This document shows positions 7,508-15,512 of a stretch of 43,964 bases of DNA, piece after piece. Below the pieces are notes generated by a model that was given only the letters and a program-made list of their open reading frames with translations, ran no database searches and was not told the origin of the DNA. The stretch comes from Bacillus sp. REN10. GTDB taxonomy: Bacteria > Bacillota > Bacilli > Bacillales > Domibacillaceae. Position 1 is the first letter of the stretch, and each line of letters opens with the position of its first letter. The stretch spans positions 718 through 44,681 of the forward strand of contig NZ_JADHDW010000016.1 of assembly GCF_016820555.1 (NCBI RefSeq), in the 5' to 3' direction. Position numbers and translations under genes: made by a program.

Positions 7508-9061
7508 ATGGTTGATGAACAACGATTAAGTCAGAGCAAGAGTATTTATTGGGCATCCGGAATTGTGTCTATTTGCGGCATTATCTTTGAAGTGCTATTC
7601 GGTGCTCTTGGCTCTTATATTTTAGGAGATGGGGTTAAGCAGTATACACTAACCATCTCTCTTTTTTTAACGGGTATGGGTATAGGGGCTTTTATTAGTG
7701 AAAAAATTACAAAAAAGCTTGTTTTATCATTCATTTGGATTGAGTATAGTATTGTATTAATAGGTGGTTTATCAGCCTTTTTGCTGTTTGGTGTAACCGC
7801 TTATTTACCGGAAGGCACAGATGCTCTCTTTCTTTATGGGATCACGCTGATTGTTGGAACATTGACAGGGGTCGAACTGCCAGTATTAATTCGTAAGGCG
7901 AATGAGATCGGCATTGCTTTACATAAAAGCACCGCAAAAGTATTATTTTCTGATTATGCCGGTGGGCTCATTGGCGGGTTATTGTTTTTATTTCTTCTCC
8001 GTCCTTATTTCGGGCTTGTGAAAACCGCTTTTATTGTAGCTGCTATTAATATTTTGACAGCGATTTGGATCACCGTTAAATTCCGGTGTGAACTAACAAA
8101 GTATACGGTTCATCTTGGAGCTGGAATCGTGTTTCTTTTAGTTATTATGGCTGGGATCTTATTTGGAGAAGAAGCAGCCTTTCATTTTGAACAGAAGTTG
8201 TATAAAGATCCTATCGTTTATTCAGAACAAACTGCCTATCAAAAGATTATCTTAACGAGAGAAGATGGAGATACGAGGCTTTATTTAGATGGACAGCTTC
8301 AATTTAGTTCAGCAGATGAGCATCGCTATCATGAAACATTAGTGCATCCTGTTATGGCAGCTGCTGAGCGAAAAGAGCGGATTTTAGTACTTGGTGGCGG
8401 AGATGGATTAGCTGTTCGAGAATTGCTGAAGTACAAGGAAGTATCTGATATTACGCTCGTTGATCTCGATCCTCAAATGGTAAAGTTAGCAGACGAGAAT
8501 CATTTTTTAGTCGATTTAAATGAAGGTTCGCTTAAAAATAACCGAGTAAACATCGTGCATGAAGATGCCTTTCAATTTATGGAGCAAGCGAAAGGTTTTT
8601 ATGATGTCATCATTGTTGATTTGCCCGATCCTAATAATGAATCTTTAAATAAATTGTACACGCTGGAGTTTTATTCATTGCTGCGCAATCATTTATCGCC
8701 TAGTGGTGCAATAGTCGTGCAAGCAACAAGTCCGGTATTTGCTCCTGAAGTATATTGGACGATTGATCGAACGATCGCTGCTGCAGGGTTACAAACGGAG
8801 AATTTGCATGTAGATATTCCAAGCTTTGGGGGATGGGGATTTGTTCTTGCTTCTCGAGAGTCGATCGACCTAAAAACGCTGGAGATTCATAGCAACACCC
8901 GTTATTTAACAACGGGTTTATTGCCATCATTGAGTTACTTTGGAAAAGATGAAGATGCACGAATAGAAGGGAAAGATGGAACGGTTCAACCCATAGAACC
9001 GAATACATTAATTCGTCCAAACTTAATTGAAGTATACGAAAAATCTTGGAAATATTATTAA
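7508..9061 (+). CDS. Membrane-anchored spermidine-synthase-like protein
   Basis: A 517-aa fusion. Residues about 10-220 hold seven hydrophobic helices; residues about 230-500 form a spermidine synthase-type domain. Seen: YLDGQLQFSSADEHRYHE, the cofactor loop VLGGGDGLAVRE, the acidic VDLDPQM, and the catalytic-type VDLPDP, where the Asp is kept but the usual S/T-S/T is Leu-Pro. The domain probably binds decarboxylated AdoMet and an amine, but the acceptor may not be putrescine. Start: ATG 7508 is preferred over GTG 7499 because AAGGTGAG overlaps the latter. It is the last gene of the sigma-W/PspA operon, suggesting aminopropylation at the membrane during envelope stress. That is inference. Confidence 0.88.
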   Translation: MVDEQRLSQSKSIYWASGIVSICGIIFEVLFGALGSYILGDGVKQYTLTISLFLTGMGIGAFISEKITKKLVLSFIWIEYSIVLIGGLSAFLLFGVTAYLPEGTDALFLYGITLIVGTLTGVELPVLIRKANEIGIALHKSTAKVLFSDYAGGLIGGLLFLFLLRPYFGLVKTAFIVAAINILTAIWITVKFRCELTKYTVHLGAGIVFLLVIMAGILFGEEAAFHFEQKLYKDPIVYSEQTAYQKIILTREDGDTRLYLDGQLQFSSADEHRYHETLVHPVMAAAERKERILVLGGGDGLAVRELLKYKEVSDITLVDLDPQMVKLADENHFLVDLNEGSLKNNRVNIVHEDAFQFMEQAKGFYDVIIVDLPDPNNESLNKLYTLEFYSLLRNHLSPSGAIVVQATSPVFAPEVYWTIDRTIAAAGLQTENLHVDIPSFGGWGFVLASRESIDLKTLEIHSNTRYLTTGLLPSLSYFGKDEDARIEGKDGTVQPIEPNTLIRPNLIEVYEKSWKYY

Positions 9062-9063
9062 TG

Positions 9064-9100
9064 AAAGGAGGCTAGCTCGATACGAGACAGCCTCCTTCTT
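9064..9100. terminator. Convergent terminator after the SpeE-like gene
   Basis: AAGGAGGCT pairs with AGCCTCCTT, with an inner CTCG/CGAG extension. It lies between the stops of the SpeE-like (+) and GlcD-like (-) genes. T-tracts are modest on both strands. Confidence 0.7.
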
Positions 9101-9102
9101 CG

Positions 9103-10488
9103 CTAATTGTTTGTTTCCATAGGAAGCAGTTTCCCAGGGTTTAAAATCTGATTCGGATCAAGCAGTTGTTTAATACCAGTCATAATTGATAAGGCTTCCC
9201 CATGTTCTTGTTGCTGGTATTTTATTTTTCCAATCCCGACTCCATGCTCCCCTGAACAGCTGCCGCCTAAGGAAAGGGCAAACTCAACAATTTCTTCGTT
9301 TAACAAATGAGTTTTTGTGACCTGTTCCAGAACTTCTGGATTGAATAAAGTGAGTGTATGGAAATTCCCATCGCCGATATGGCCGAGGACCGCTCCATCT
9401 AGTCCATGTTCATCAATTCGAGTTCGCGCATATTCCACCATTTCCGGAAGTTTAGAAATCGGCACGCATACATCGGTTCCGATTGTTTTCAGTTTTGGAT
9501 CGCTATGTCGGAATGCATAAGAAAGATCATGCCGTGCTTTCCATAACTGTGATCTTTTTAAGCTGTCTTTTTCAAAAATAAATTCCTCACAATGTTGCTC
9601 TTCACAAAGCGCTTGTACAAATTCAGCATCCTCTTGATTGCCTGCTTCATTGCCGTGAAACTCTAAAAATAAAGAAGGTGTTTCTTTAAAGTTTGTGTCG
9701 CTATAATGGTTCACTTGGGAAATAGAACGTGCGTCAACAAGCTCCATGCGAGCGATTGGAATGCCTGCTCTTAAAATCGATACCGCTGTTTCTACACATT
9801 GCTTTACGGAAGAAAAGCAAGCGCGAGCCGCCATAATAGATTCCGGAATTCCATGCAGTTTTAATGTGATTTCTGTGAACAGACCAAGTGTTCCTTCTGA
9901 GCCTGCGAATAAGCTATTTAGATGGTAACCAGATGAAGATTTTTTGGCTAGACTGCCTGTATGCAGCACGCGCCCATCCGCTAGCACGACTTCAAGATCT
10001 AAAATTTGATCTTTCATTACACCATAGCGGACAGCTTGAGTGCCGCTTGCATTTGTCGCTGTCATTCCGCCAATGGTCGCATCCGCTCCGGGATCGACAG
10101 GGAAAAACAGTCCGTGTTTATTTAATTCCTGATTTAATTGCAGTCGAGTGATTCCAGGCTGTACTTTGACTATTAAATCTTCTGGCCGTAACTCGATGAT
10201 GCGGTTCATTTGAGAAAAATCAACAGAAATCCCTTTGTGAATCGGGATGACATGACCTTCAAGGCTTGAACCAACGCCAAATGGAACGACCGGAATCCGC
10301 TTTTCATTGGCATAAACAAGCAAGCTTTGTACATCTTCTTTTGATGTGGGGAAAAAGACCACATCGGGAAGTGCAGGCTCAAAGTAAGATTCATCCTTAC
10401 TATGATGTTCTAAAATCGTTTCATTGATCGACACCTTTTCTTTGCCGAATCTTTCTAGCAGTTCCTCATAAATATTCATAAAAATCAC
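9103..10488 (-). CDS. FAD-linked oxidase, GlcD / D-lactate dehydrogenase type
   Basis: A 461-aa flavoprotein of the vanillyl-alcohol oxidase fold that oxidises a 2-hydroxy acid (glycolate, D-lactate or similar). Seen: FAD-binding VPFGVGSSLEGHVIP near residue 71, the GADATIGGMTATNASG phosphate-binding region near 134, and in the C-terminal domain GHIGDGNFH near 362 and GGSCSGEHGVGIG near 408, with the active-site His residues of the family. Start: GTG 10488 has AAAGGA five bases upstream; ATG 10479 is the alternative. No iron-sulfur partner (GlcF type) is adjacent, which favours the single-subunit D-lactate/D-2-hydroxyacid dehydrogenase form. B. subtilis has a comparable GlcD homologue, YsfC. 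Confidence 0.88.
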   Translation of the reverse strand: MIFMNIYEELLERFGKEKVSINETILEHHSKDESYFEPALPDVVFFPTSKEDVQSLLVYANEKRIPVVPFGVGSSLEGHVIPIHKGISVDFSQMNRIIELRPEDLIVKVQPGITRLQLNQELNKHGLFFPVDPGADATIGGMTATNASGTQAVRYGVMKDQILDLEVVLADGRVLHTGSLAKKSSSGYHLNSLFAGSEGTLGLFTEITLKLHGIPESIMAARACFSSVKQCVETAVSILRAGIPIARMELVDARSISQVNHYSDTNFKETPSLFLEFHGNEAGNQEDAEFVQALCEEQHCEEFIFEKDSLKRSQLWKARHDLSYAFRHSDPKLKTIGTDVCVPISKLPEMVEYARTRIDEHGLDGAVLGHIGDGNFHTLTLFNPEVLEQVTKTHLLNEEIVEFALSLGGSCSGEHGVGIGKIKYQQQEHGEALSIMTGIKQLLDPNQILNPGKLLPMETNN

Positions 10489-10628
10489 ATGATTCCTTTC
10501 TATTTATGTATACAGAATATTTTATACAAATTGCGCCTTGAATTCTATGTAATTTGGCTAATTTCCCCTTTTTTCATTTCAATAAAACAAAAATTCTTTT
10601 AAACTAAAAAAAGGGAGGGGAGTGTTTT

Positions 10629-11687
10629 ATGTTTAGTTCATCTAGTTATTTATCTGTATGGCAAGCACCGATGGCTGGTGTGACGACGCCAGAGTTAGTA
10701 GCCGCTGTTTCTAATGCAGGCGGTCTTGGGAATATCGGAGCTGGTTATTTATCGGGCGCACAGACAGAACAATTTATTCAGCAAGTAAAAAAGTTAACAG
10801 ATGCTCCATTCGGCATCAATCTTTTCGTACCTGAGCCAATCGAAGAGGATACAGAAAGAGTAAAATATGCTCAAAGTCTGCTTATTTCTTATCGACAAGA
10901 GCTAGGGATGGAACGAGATACGTCAGAAAAGATAACCGTTCCGTCCACATACTTGGAGCAGCTTGAAGTAGTGTTAAAAGAAAGAGTACCGATTTGTTCT
11001 TTCACTTTCGGATTACCTGAAGAAGAAGTGATTCAACGTTTAAAAGCAAATAGAACAATTGTTATCGGAACGGCTACGACGGTAGAAGAAGCGATAGCTG
11101 TCGAGAAAGCAGGGATGGATGCAGTAGTTGTGCAAGGAAGCGAAGCAGGAGGGCATCGCGGGAGTTTTGAGAAACCAGAACGTTTAATCGGTTTGATGTC
11201 ACTGTTGCCACAAGTTGTGCAGGAGGTGCAAATTCCTGTTATTGCAGCAGGTGGAATTATGAATAGTCAAGGGGTAGCAGCTGCTCTTTGTTTAGGAGCA
11301 TCAGCGGTACAGATGGGGACTGCTTTTTTAGTTACGGAAGAAAGTGGCGCTCATCCGCTTCATAAGGAAGCGATTTTGACGGCGAGTGAAACAGACGCTG
11401 TACTGACAAAAGCTTTTTCAGGCAAATCGGCAAGAGGCATTACTAATCGATTTTTGCAAGAGATGCAGGCACACGAAGCGAAGTTGCCTCCTTACCCGGT
11501 TCAAAACACTTTGACTGCTGGAATTCGAAAACAAGCAGCCAAGCTCAATAAAGCCGATTATTTATCACTTTGGTCTGGACAAAGTCCGCGGTTAAGTAAA
11601 CGGCAAACAGCTGAACAATTAATCAGACTCATAGAAAAAGAAGTAGGAGAAGTATTGCAAGGCAGTCTGCGCAAAATAAAGAGATAA
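10629..11687 (+). CDS. Nitronate monooxygenase (2-nitropropane dioxygenase family)
   Basis: A 352-aa TIM-barrel flavoprotein. Seen: WQAPMAGVTTPELVAAVSNAGGLG at the start of the barrel, GINLFVP near 62, GMDAVVVQGSEAGGHRGS near 165 with the catalytic-site His, and the FMN phosphate-binding VIAAGGIMNSQGVAAAL plus GASAVQMGTAFL near 200-230. Members detoxify propionate-3-nitronate and similar compounds; some homologues are the enoyl reductase FabK, but the QAPMAG and GSEAGGHRG pattern fits nitronate monooxygenase (B. subtilis YrpB). SD GGGAGGGGAG precedes the ATG. It stands alone and ends in a terminator shared with the small gene on the other strand. Confidence 0.88.
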   Translation: MFSSSSYLSVWQAPMAGVTTPELVAAVSNAGGLGNIGAGYLSGAQTEQFIQQVKKLTDAPFGINLFVPEPIEEDTERVKYAQSLLISYRQELGMERDTSEKITVPSTYLEQLEVVLKERVPICSFTFGLPEEEVIQRLKANRTIVIGTATTVEEAIAVEKAGMDAVVVQGSEAGGHRGSFEKPERLIGLMSLLPQVVQEVQIPVIAAGGIMNSQGVAAALCLGASAVQMGTAFLVTEESGAHPLHKEAILTASETDAVLTKAFSGKSARGITNRFLQEMQAHEAKLPPYPVQNTLTAGIRKQAAKLNKADYLSLWSGQSPRLSKRQTAEQLIRLIEKEVGEVLQGSLRKIKR

Positions 11688-11692
11688 ATATA

Positions 11693-11726
11693 AAAAAGAT
11701 CAACCTATTTGCTGGTTGATCTTTTT
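11693..11726. terminator. Bidirectional terminator
   Basis: AAAAAGATCAACC pairs with GGTTGATCTTTTT around an 8-nt loop. It serves the nitronate monooxygenase (+) and the 35-aa gene (-), whose stop codon lies 7 nt away. Confidence 0.9.
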
Positions 11727-11732
11727 ATCTAT

Positions 11733-11840
11733 TTAATAAAATTGAATAAATTCGAAGGCTAAGTTTAAGAAGAAAATAGAGTGAAGAGCGGCGAAGATTA
11801 ATCCTTGTTTATTTAACTTTTTCATTAGTACACGATCCAT
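11733..11840 (-). CDS. Small 35-aa membrane-associated peptide
   Basis: A short gene starting MDRVLMKKLNKQG and continuing with a hydrophobic helix (LIFAALHSIFFLNLAFEFI), so a basic head with one membrane-inserted or amphipathic helix. It has GAGGTG at 6-nt spacing, a consensus sigma-A promoter (TTGAAC, 17 nt, TATAAT) 30 nt upstream of the start, and a terminator at its end, so every part of a gene is present. I do not recognise a named family. Single-helix peptides of this size in bacilli are often regulators of membrane proteins, leaderless signalling peptides, or type I toxins; no antisense RNA gene was found opposite it. Confidence 0.7.
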   Translation of the reverse strand: MDRVLMKKLNKQGLIFAALHSIFFLNLAFEFIQFY

Positions 11841-11871
11841 ATCTATCACCTCGTTAATTGTTTGTAAACTG

Positions 11872-11900
11872 ATTATACAATATTGTCACAGAAAGTTCAA
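11872..11900 (-). promoter_or_regulatory. Sigma-A promoter of the 35-aa gene
   Basis: On the minus strand: TTGAAC (11900-11895), 17-nt spacer, TATAAT (11877-11872). The spacer holds a perfect 10-bp palindrome, ACAATATTGT, that could be a repressor site. Confidence 0.8.
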
Positions 11901-12030
11901 AATATTTTTAATAAATTGTTACATTTTTTTTAGCGTTTATCTAGATGGGGTGAACGACCTCGTTCAATGAGTTGCATAAATAGAACAATGAGCCACGTCG
12001 TACTTGAAATGGTTCAAAATCTCGCTTCAC

Positions 12031-12062
12031 AAAAAAGAAGGCATCCTAAGTGGATACCTTCT
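12031..12062 (-). terminator. cls: Intrinsic terminator of cls
   Basis: On the minus strand AGAAGGTATCC pairs with GGATGCCTTCT (one G-U), followed by a T run. Confidence 0.85.
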
Positions 12063-12068
12063 GCTGTC

Positions 12069-13523
12069 TTATAATATGGGTGAAAGCAATCTCGAGATGG
12101 ATTCTTTAAACTTGATCACATTGGATCGGTTTTGATACTTTTCTTCTGTGAGCTCATAAGATAATTTCATGTCTTCTTCAAATATATGGGCCAATTTTTT
12201 GCCGGTGTCATAATCATAAATAAAAGCATTAACTTCAAAATTCAGTTTAAAACTGCGAACATCAATATTAGCTGTACCAACAGAACTAAGCTTTTCGTCA
12301 ACGACGATTGTTTTTGCATGAATAAATCCATTATCATAAATATAAATTTTTGCTCCCGCTTTAATGAGTTCACCTGCATTGGAATAAGTAGCCCAATAAA
12401 CGAACATATGGTCAGGTTTGTTCGGGATCATGATGCGAACATCAACTCCGCAAAGAGCCGCAATTCGTAGCGCGTCAAGCAAGCTGGCATCAGGAATAAA
12501 GTAAGGTGATTGAATATAAATCGATTTTTTGGCGGAAGAGATCATTTTAATATAGCCGCTTTTAATTTGCTCCCACTCTGAATCAGGGCCGCTTGTGACA
12601 ACTTGCATCGATATATCGTTTTGGCTAGGGTGGTGAGGAAAGAGCCGGTCCGAATAGTCGATGTCATGGGTCTCAGATGCTTGATTCCAATCTAAAATAA
12701 AGCGCGTTTGAATGGAATGAACAGCGCTTCCTTCTATTCGCAAATGAGTGTCGCGCCAATAACCGAATTTTGGGTCTAAACCAAGATATTCATCGCCGAC
12801 ATTGAATCCGCCAACATAACCAATTTTTCCATCAATAATGACAAGCTTGCGGTGATTCCGATAATTTAAGCGTAAATTAATTAAAGGAACGCGGGAAGGG
12901 AAAAAGACTTCGACACATCCGCCGGCATCCATTAATGCTTGAAAATCTTTTTTACGAACGCCTCGTGACCCCATTTCGTCATATAGAATTTTTACTGCAA
13001 CGCCTTGGCGAGCTTTCTCGATTAATAGTTTGAGGATTTCAGAACCGAGATTGTCGAGCCGTAAAATATAATACTGCAGATGAATATGATCCGTTGCTTG
13101 CTGCATATCATTCATTAAAGCGTTAAATTTTTCCCTTCCATCTGTATAGATCGTAATATCATTATCCTCTGTTAGAATCGCATCGTTATTTCTTAAAAAC
13201 ATGGATACTAAATCTTCATGTTCTTCGGTTTGAGGATTGCGAAAGTCAAATTGACCGAGATGAATCTCTTCCATTTGTCTCTTAATTGTTGTATCAATTC
13301 CGACTTTCTTTTTATCATCCCAATCAAATAGTCTCTGCCTGCTTAAATTTTGTCCAAAAATTAAATAAAGAATAAATCCGAGTATAGGTATGAAGAATAA
13401 TACCATTAACCAAGCCCACGTAGCAGAGGCATCTTTTCTTTCTAGAAAAATAACAATAGAAGATAAAGCGATATTTAACAATAACAGAGCGGTTGCTAAC
13501 CACCCCCATACATCCATGCCCAT
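12069..13523 (-). CDS. cls: Cardiolipin synthase
   Basis: A 484-aa membrane phospholipase-D-type enzyme condensing two phosphatidylglycerols to cardiolipin and glycerol. Two N-terminal transmembrane helices (about residues 3-27 and 35-57) are followed by two catalytic HKD motifs: HRKLVIID near 220 and HAKTIVVD near 398, each with the following G-G/GTxN-type residues (YVGGFNVG, VGTANID). Length is standard. The frame extends to ATG 13547, but AAAGGTGG, with 8-nt spacing to ATG 13523, sits inside that extension, so 13523 is the start. It is a single gene with terminator and possible promoter (TTGCAA, 17 nt, TGTTAT at 13603-13575). Confidence 0.95.
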   Translation of the reverse strand: MGMDVWGWLATALLLLNIALSSIVIFLERKDASATWAWLMVLFFIPILGFILYLIFGQNLSRQRLFDWDDKKKVGIDTTIKRQMEEIHLGQFDFRNPQTEEHEDLVSMFLRNNDAILTEDNDITIYTDGREKFNALMNDMQQATDHIHLQYYILRLDNLGSEILKLLIEKARQGVAVKILYDEMGSRGVRKKDFQALMDAGGCVEVFFPSRVPLINLRLNYRNHRKLVIIDGKIGYVGGFNVGDEYLGLDPKFGYWRDTHLRIEGSAVHSIQTRFILDWNQASETHDIDYSDRLFPHHPSQNDISMQVVTSGPDSEWEQIKSGYIKMISSAKKSIYIQSPYFIPDASLLDALRIAALCGVDVRIMIPNKPDHMFVYWATYSNAGELIKAGAKIYIYDNGFIHAKTIVVDEKLSSVGTANIDVRSFKLNFEVNAFIYDYDTGKKLAHIFEEDMKLSYELTEEKYQNRSNVIKFKESISRLLSPIL

Positions 13524-13574
13524 AATGGTATCCACCTTTTCAATCATAAATTTTAATGTCGGGTTTTGCCCAGC

Positions 13575-13603
13575 ATAACATATCTTATTTTACCAATTTG
13601 CAA
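13575..13603 (-). promoter_or_regulatory. Putative promoter of cls
   Basis: Minus strand TTGCAA, 17-nt spacer, TGTTAT. The -10 is imperfect. Confidence 0.4.
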
Positions 13604-13675
13604 ACCATTTTACTATGTAGAAAAGAGGAGATCCATATAGTTGAGAAAGAATAACGTTTTTCTAATAAAACCTAC

Positions 13676-13702
13676 TTGACTTATAGGTATTTGTGGTATA
13701 GT
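13676..13702 (+). promoter_or_regulatory. Extended -10 promoter of tcyP
   Basis: TTGACT at 13676-13681 and TATAGT at 13697-13702. The spacer is only 15 nt, but TGG directly before the -10 gives the extended TGnTATAAT form. Confidence 0.6.
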
Positions 13703-13733
13703 CTTTTCAATAGACAAAAGGAGGAAGGTAAGA

Positions 13734-15122
13734 ATGAGTTCGACCTTAATTATTTTAAATGTAACGGCTCTGCTTATATTAGTGGGCGTTTTATACTTTA
13801 TGCAAAAAAAACATATCTCATTTTCTAAACGCGTTTTTATTGCATTAGGACTAGGGATTGCTTTTGGCTTCCTATTACAGCTACTATACGGTTTAGAGTC
13901 GAAGGTGCTACTTCAATCTACTGAATGGTTTAGTGTTATCGGCACGGGGTATGTGAAGTTACTTCAAATGGTCGTGATGCCGCTTGTGTTTATTTCCATT
14001 GTTTCTGCGTTTACAAAGCTGACGATTACCAATAATTTAGGAAAGATTGCTGCGCTAATTATTGGACTTTTAGTTGGAACAACAGCTATCGCAGCGGCTG
14101 TAGGAGTCGTCACTTCTTTGGGCTTTGGTTTAGAAGCTGTACAAATAGAAGGCGGCGAGGCAGAACAAGCCCGCGGTTTGGAAATTGAACAGAAGTATAC
14201 AGAAATTGAAGGTCAGACATTTCCGCAAAAAATCGTGGAATTATTGCCAGCCAATCCATTCCTTGATTTTACTGGTCAAAGAGGAACATCGACGATTGCT
14301 GTTGTAATTTTTGCCGCTTTCGTTGGGATGGCTTACTTAGGAGTGAAAAGAAAAGAGCCAGAACAAGCGGATTTCTTCAAAAAAATGGTAGATGCTTTAT
14401 ATAGCATTGTGATGCGTATTGTAACAATTGTTCTTCGGTTAACACCGTATGGAATTTTAGCGATTATGGCTAAAACGGTAGCGATGAGTAATTTTTCAGA
14501 GATCGCTAAGCTTGGAGAATTCGTGCTTGCTTCTTACGTGGCATTAGCGATTGTATTTTTGATTCATTTAGTCATTTTAACATTTGTCGGGCTCAATCCG
14601 ATGACATATGTGAAAAAGGCATTCCCTGTGTTGACGTTTGCTTTTACCTCTCGTTCAAGCGCAGGAACGCTGCCATTAAATATTCAAGCTCAGAAAAAAG
14701 CATTGGGTGTTCCTGAAGGGATTGCCAACTTTGCTGGATCATTTGGGTTATCCATTGGACAAAATGGCTGTGCCGGGGTGTATCCAGCTATGCTGGCAGT
14801 GATGATTGCTCCGACTGCAGGTATTGATCCGCTTTCACCATCTTTTATCGCAACCTTGATTGTTGTTGTAGCGATCAGCTCATTTGGGGTAGCGGGTGTA
14901 GGTGGAGGAGCGACATTCGCAGCCATTCTTGTTTTATCAACGATGAATCTTCCAGTCGCATTAGCTGGGTTATTGATTTCAGTAGAACCTCTTATTGACA
15001 TGGCGCGTACAGCGGTCAATGTGAGCGGAAGCATGACAGCGGGTCTTGTAACGAGTCGTGTGACGAAAGAGTTAGATACAGATATATATAAACAGCCGCA
15101 AGATGAAACTATTTATAATTAA
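13734..15122 (+). CDS. tcyP: L-cystine sodium symporter TcyP
   Basis: A 462-aa protein of the dicarboxylate/amino acid:cation symporter (DAACS) family, with about eight membrane helices and two re-entrant hairpins. Seen: LLQMVVMPLVFISIVSAFTKL near residue 78, the serine-rich hairpin AFTSRSSAGTLPLN near 305, GLSIGQNGCAGVYPAM near 340, and VEPLIDMARTAVNVSGSM near 415. The length and the IGQNGCAG region match the B. subtilis cystine importer TcyP (YhcL) rather than glutamate carriers such as GltP. SD GGAGGAAGG precedes the ATG. No S-box or T-box lies in the short leader; a CymR-type site was not evident. It ends at a strong terminator. Confidence 0.9.
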   Translation: MSSTLIILNVTALLILVGVLYFMQKKHISFSKRVFIALGLGIAFGFLLQLLYGLESKVLLQSTEWFSVIGTGYVKLLQMVVMPLVFISIVSAFTKLTITNNLGKIAALIIGLLVGTTAIAAAVGVVTSLGFGLEAVQIEGGEAEQARGLEIEQKYTEIEGQTFPQKIVELLPANPFLDFTGQRGTSTIAVVIFAAFVGMAYLGVKRKEPEQADFFKKMVDALYSIVMRIVTIVLRLTPYGILAIMAKTVAMSNFSEIAKLGEFVLASYVALAIVFLIHLVILTFVGLNPMTYVKKAFPVLTFAFTSRSSAGTLPLNIQAQKKALGVPEGIANFAGSFGLSIGQNGCAGVYPAMLAVMIAPTAGIDPLSPSFIATLIVVVAISSFGVAGVGGGATFAAILVLSTMNLPVALAGLLISVEPLIDMARTAVNVSGSMTAGLVTSRVTKELDTDIYKQPQDETIYN

Positions 15123-15148
15123 AAAAAGCCGGGAGACCGGCTTTTTTT
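15121..15148 (+). terminator. Intrinsic terminator of tcyP
   Basis: A perfect stem A7-GCCGG / CCGGC-T7 with loop GAGA starts at the stop codon. Confidence 0.93.
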
Positions 15149-15239
15149 GATCTATTTTTTAAAATTGGCTATTTTACATGAATAGGTCAAAAACAGTTGA
15201 AAGCAATGTTGTTGTTTCATCTAAAAAATTGAAACCTTT

Positions 15240-15266
15240 TGTTTAGTTTAAACGTAAAAAAGGGAA
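15240..15266 (+). promoter_or_regulatory. Possible sigma-B-like promoter of the 42-aa gene
   Basis: GTTTAG at 15241-15246, 15-nt spacer, GGGAAC at 15262-15267 resembles the sigma-B form GTTTAA-N12-15-GGGTAT. The -10 matches only partly. Confidence 0.3.
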
Positions 15267-15292
15267 CAATAGTTTTAAAGGAGTGTTGAAAA

Positions 15293-15421
15293 ATGAGCAA
15301 TAATCAACGGGTATTAAAAATAATTGATCGTCTATCTATGTTAGGGATAAAAGTGTCGAAAACGAAGTCCCGTCTAGAAGTATATCGTTCTTTAAAACAA
15401 GTGATTTACGTGAAGCCTTAA
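15293..15421 (+). CDS. Small basic 42-aa protein
   Basis: A 42-aa frame starting MSNNQRVLKIIDRLSMLG. It has an AAGGAGTG ribosome site about 8 nt upstream. It is strongly basic (about ten Lys/Arg), with a predicted N-terminal amphipathic helix and a C-terminal VIYVKP beta-like end. The pattern suggests a nucleic-acid- or membrane-surface-binding peptide. No family is recognised. A sigma-B-like promoter may lie upstream. After the stop, two hairpins occur (15427-15455 and a 9-bp CTCATCCTT/AAGGATGAG stem near 15463-15487), neither with a T run, so the transcript end is unclear. Confidence 0.6.
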   Translation: MSNNQRVLKIIDRLSMLGIKVSKTKSRLEVYRSLKQVIYVKP

Positions 15422-15512
15422 ACGGAGAGCTGTTTTGAGTTTGTCCAGCTAAACAGCAAGTGCTCATCCTTAAAAGGAAAGGATGAGACCATCACTGATA
15501 ACTATTCTATTG

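Noticed and set aside
15427-15490. Hairpins and a TGTCCAGCT match to the 33-kb repeat
   Set aside because: Only nine bases are shared and the hairpins have no T run; not enough to call a repeat copy or terminator.
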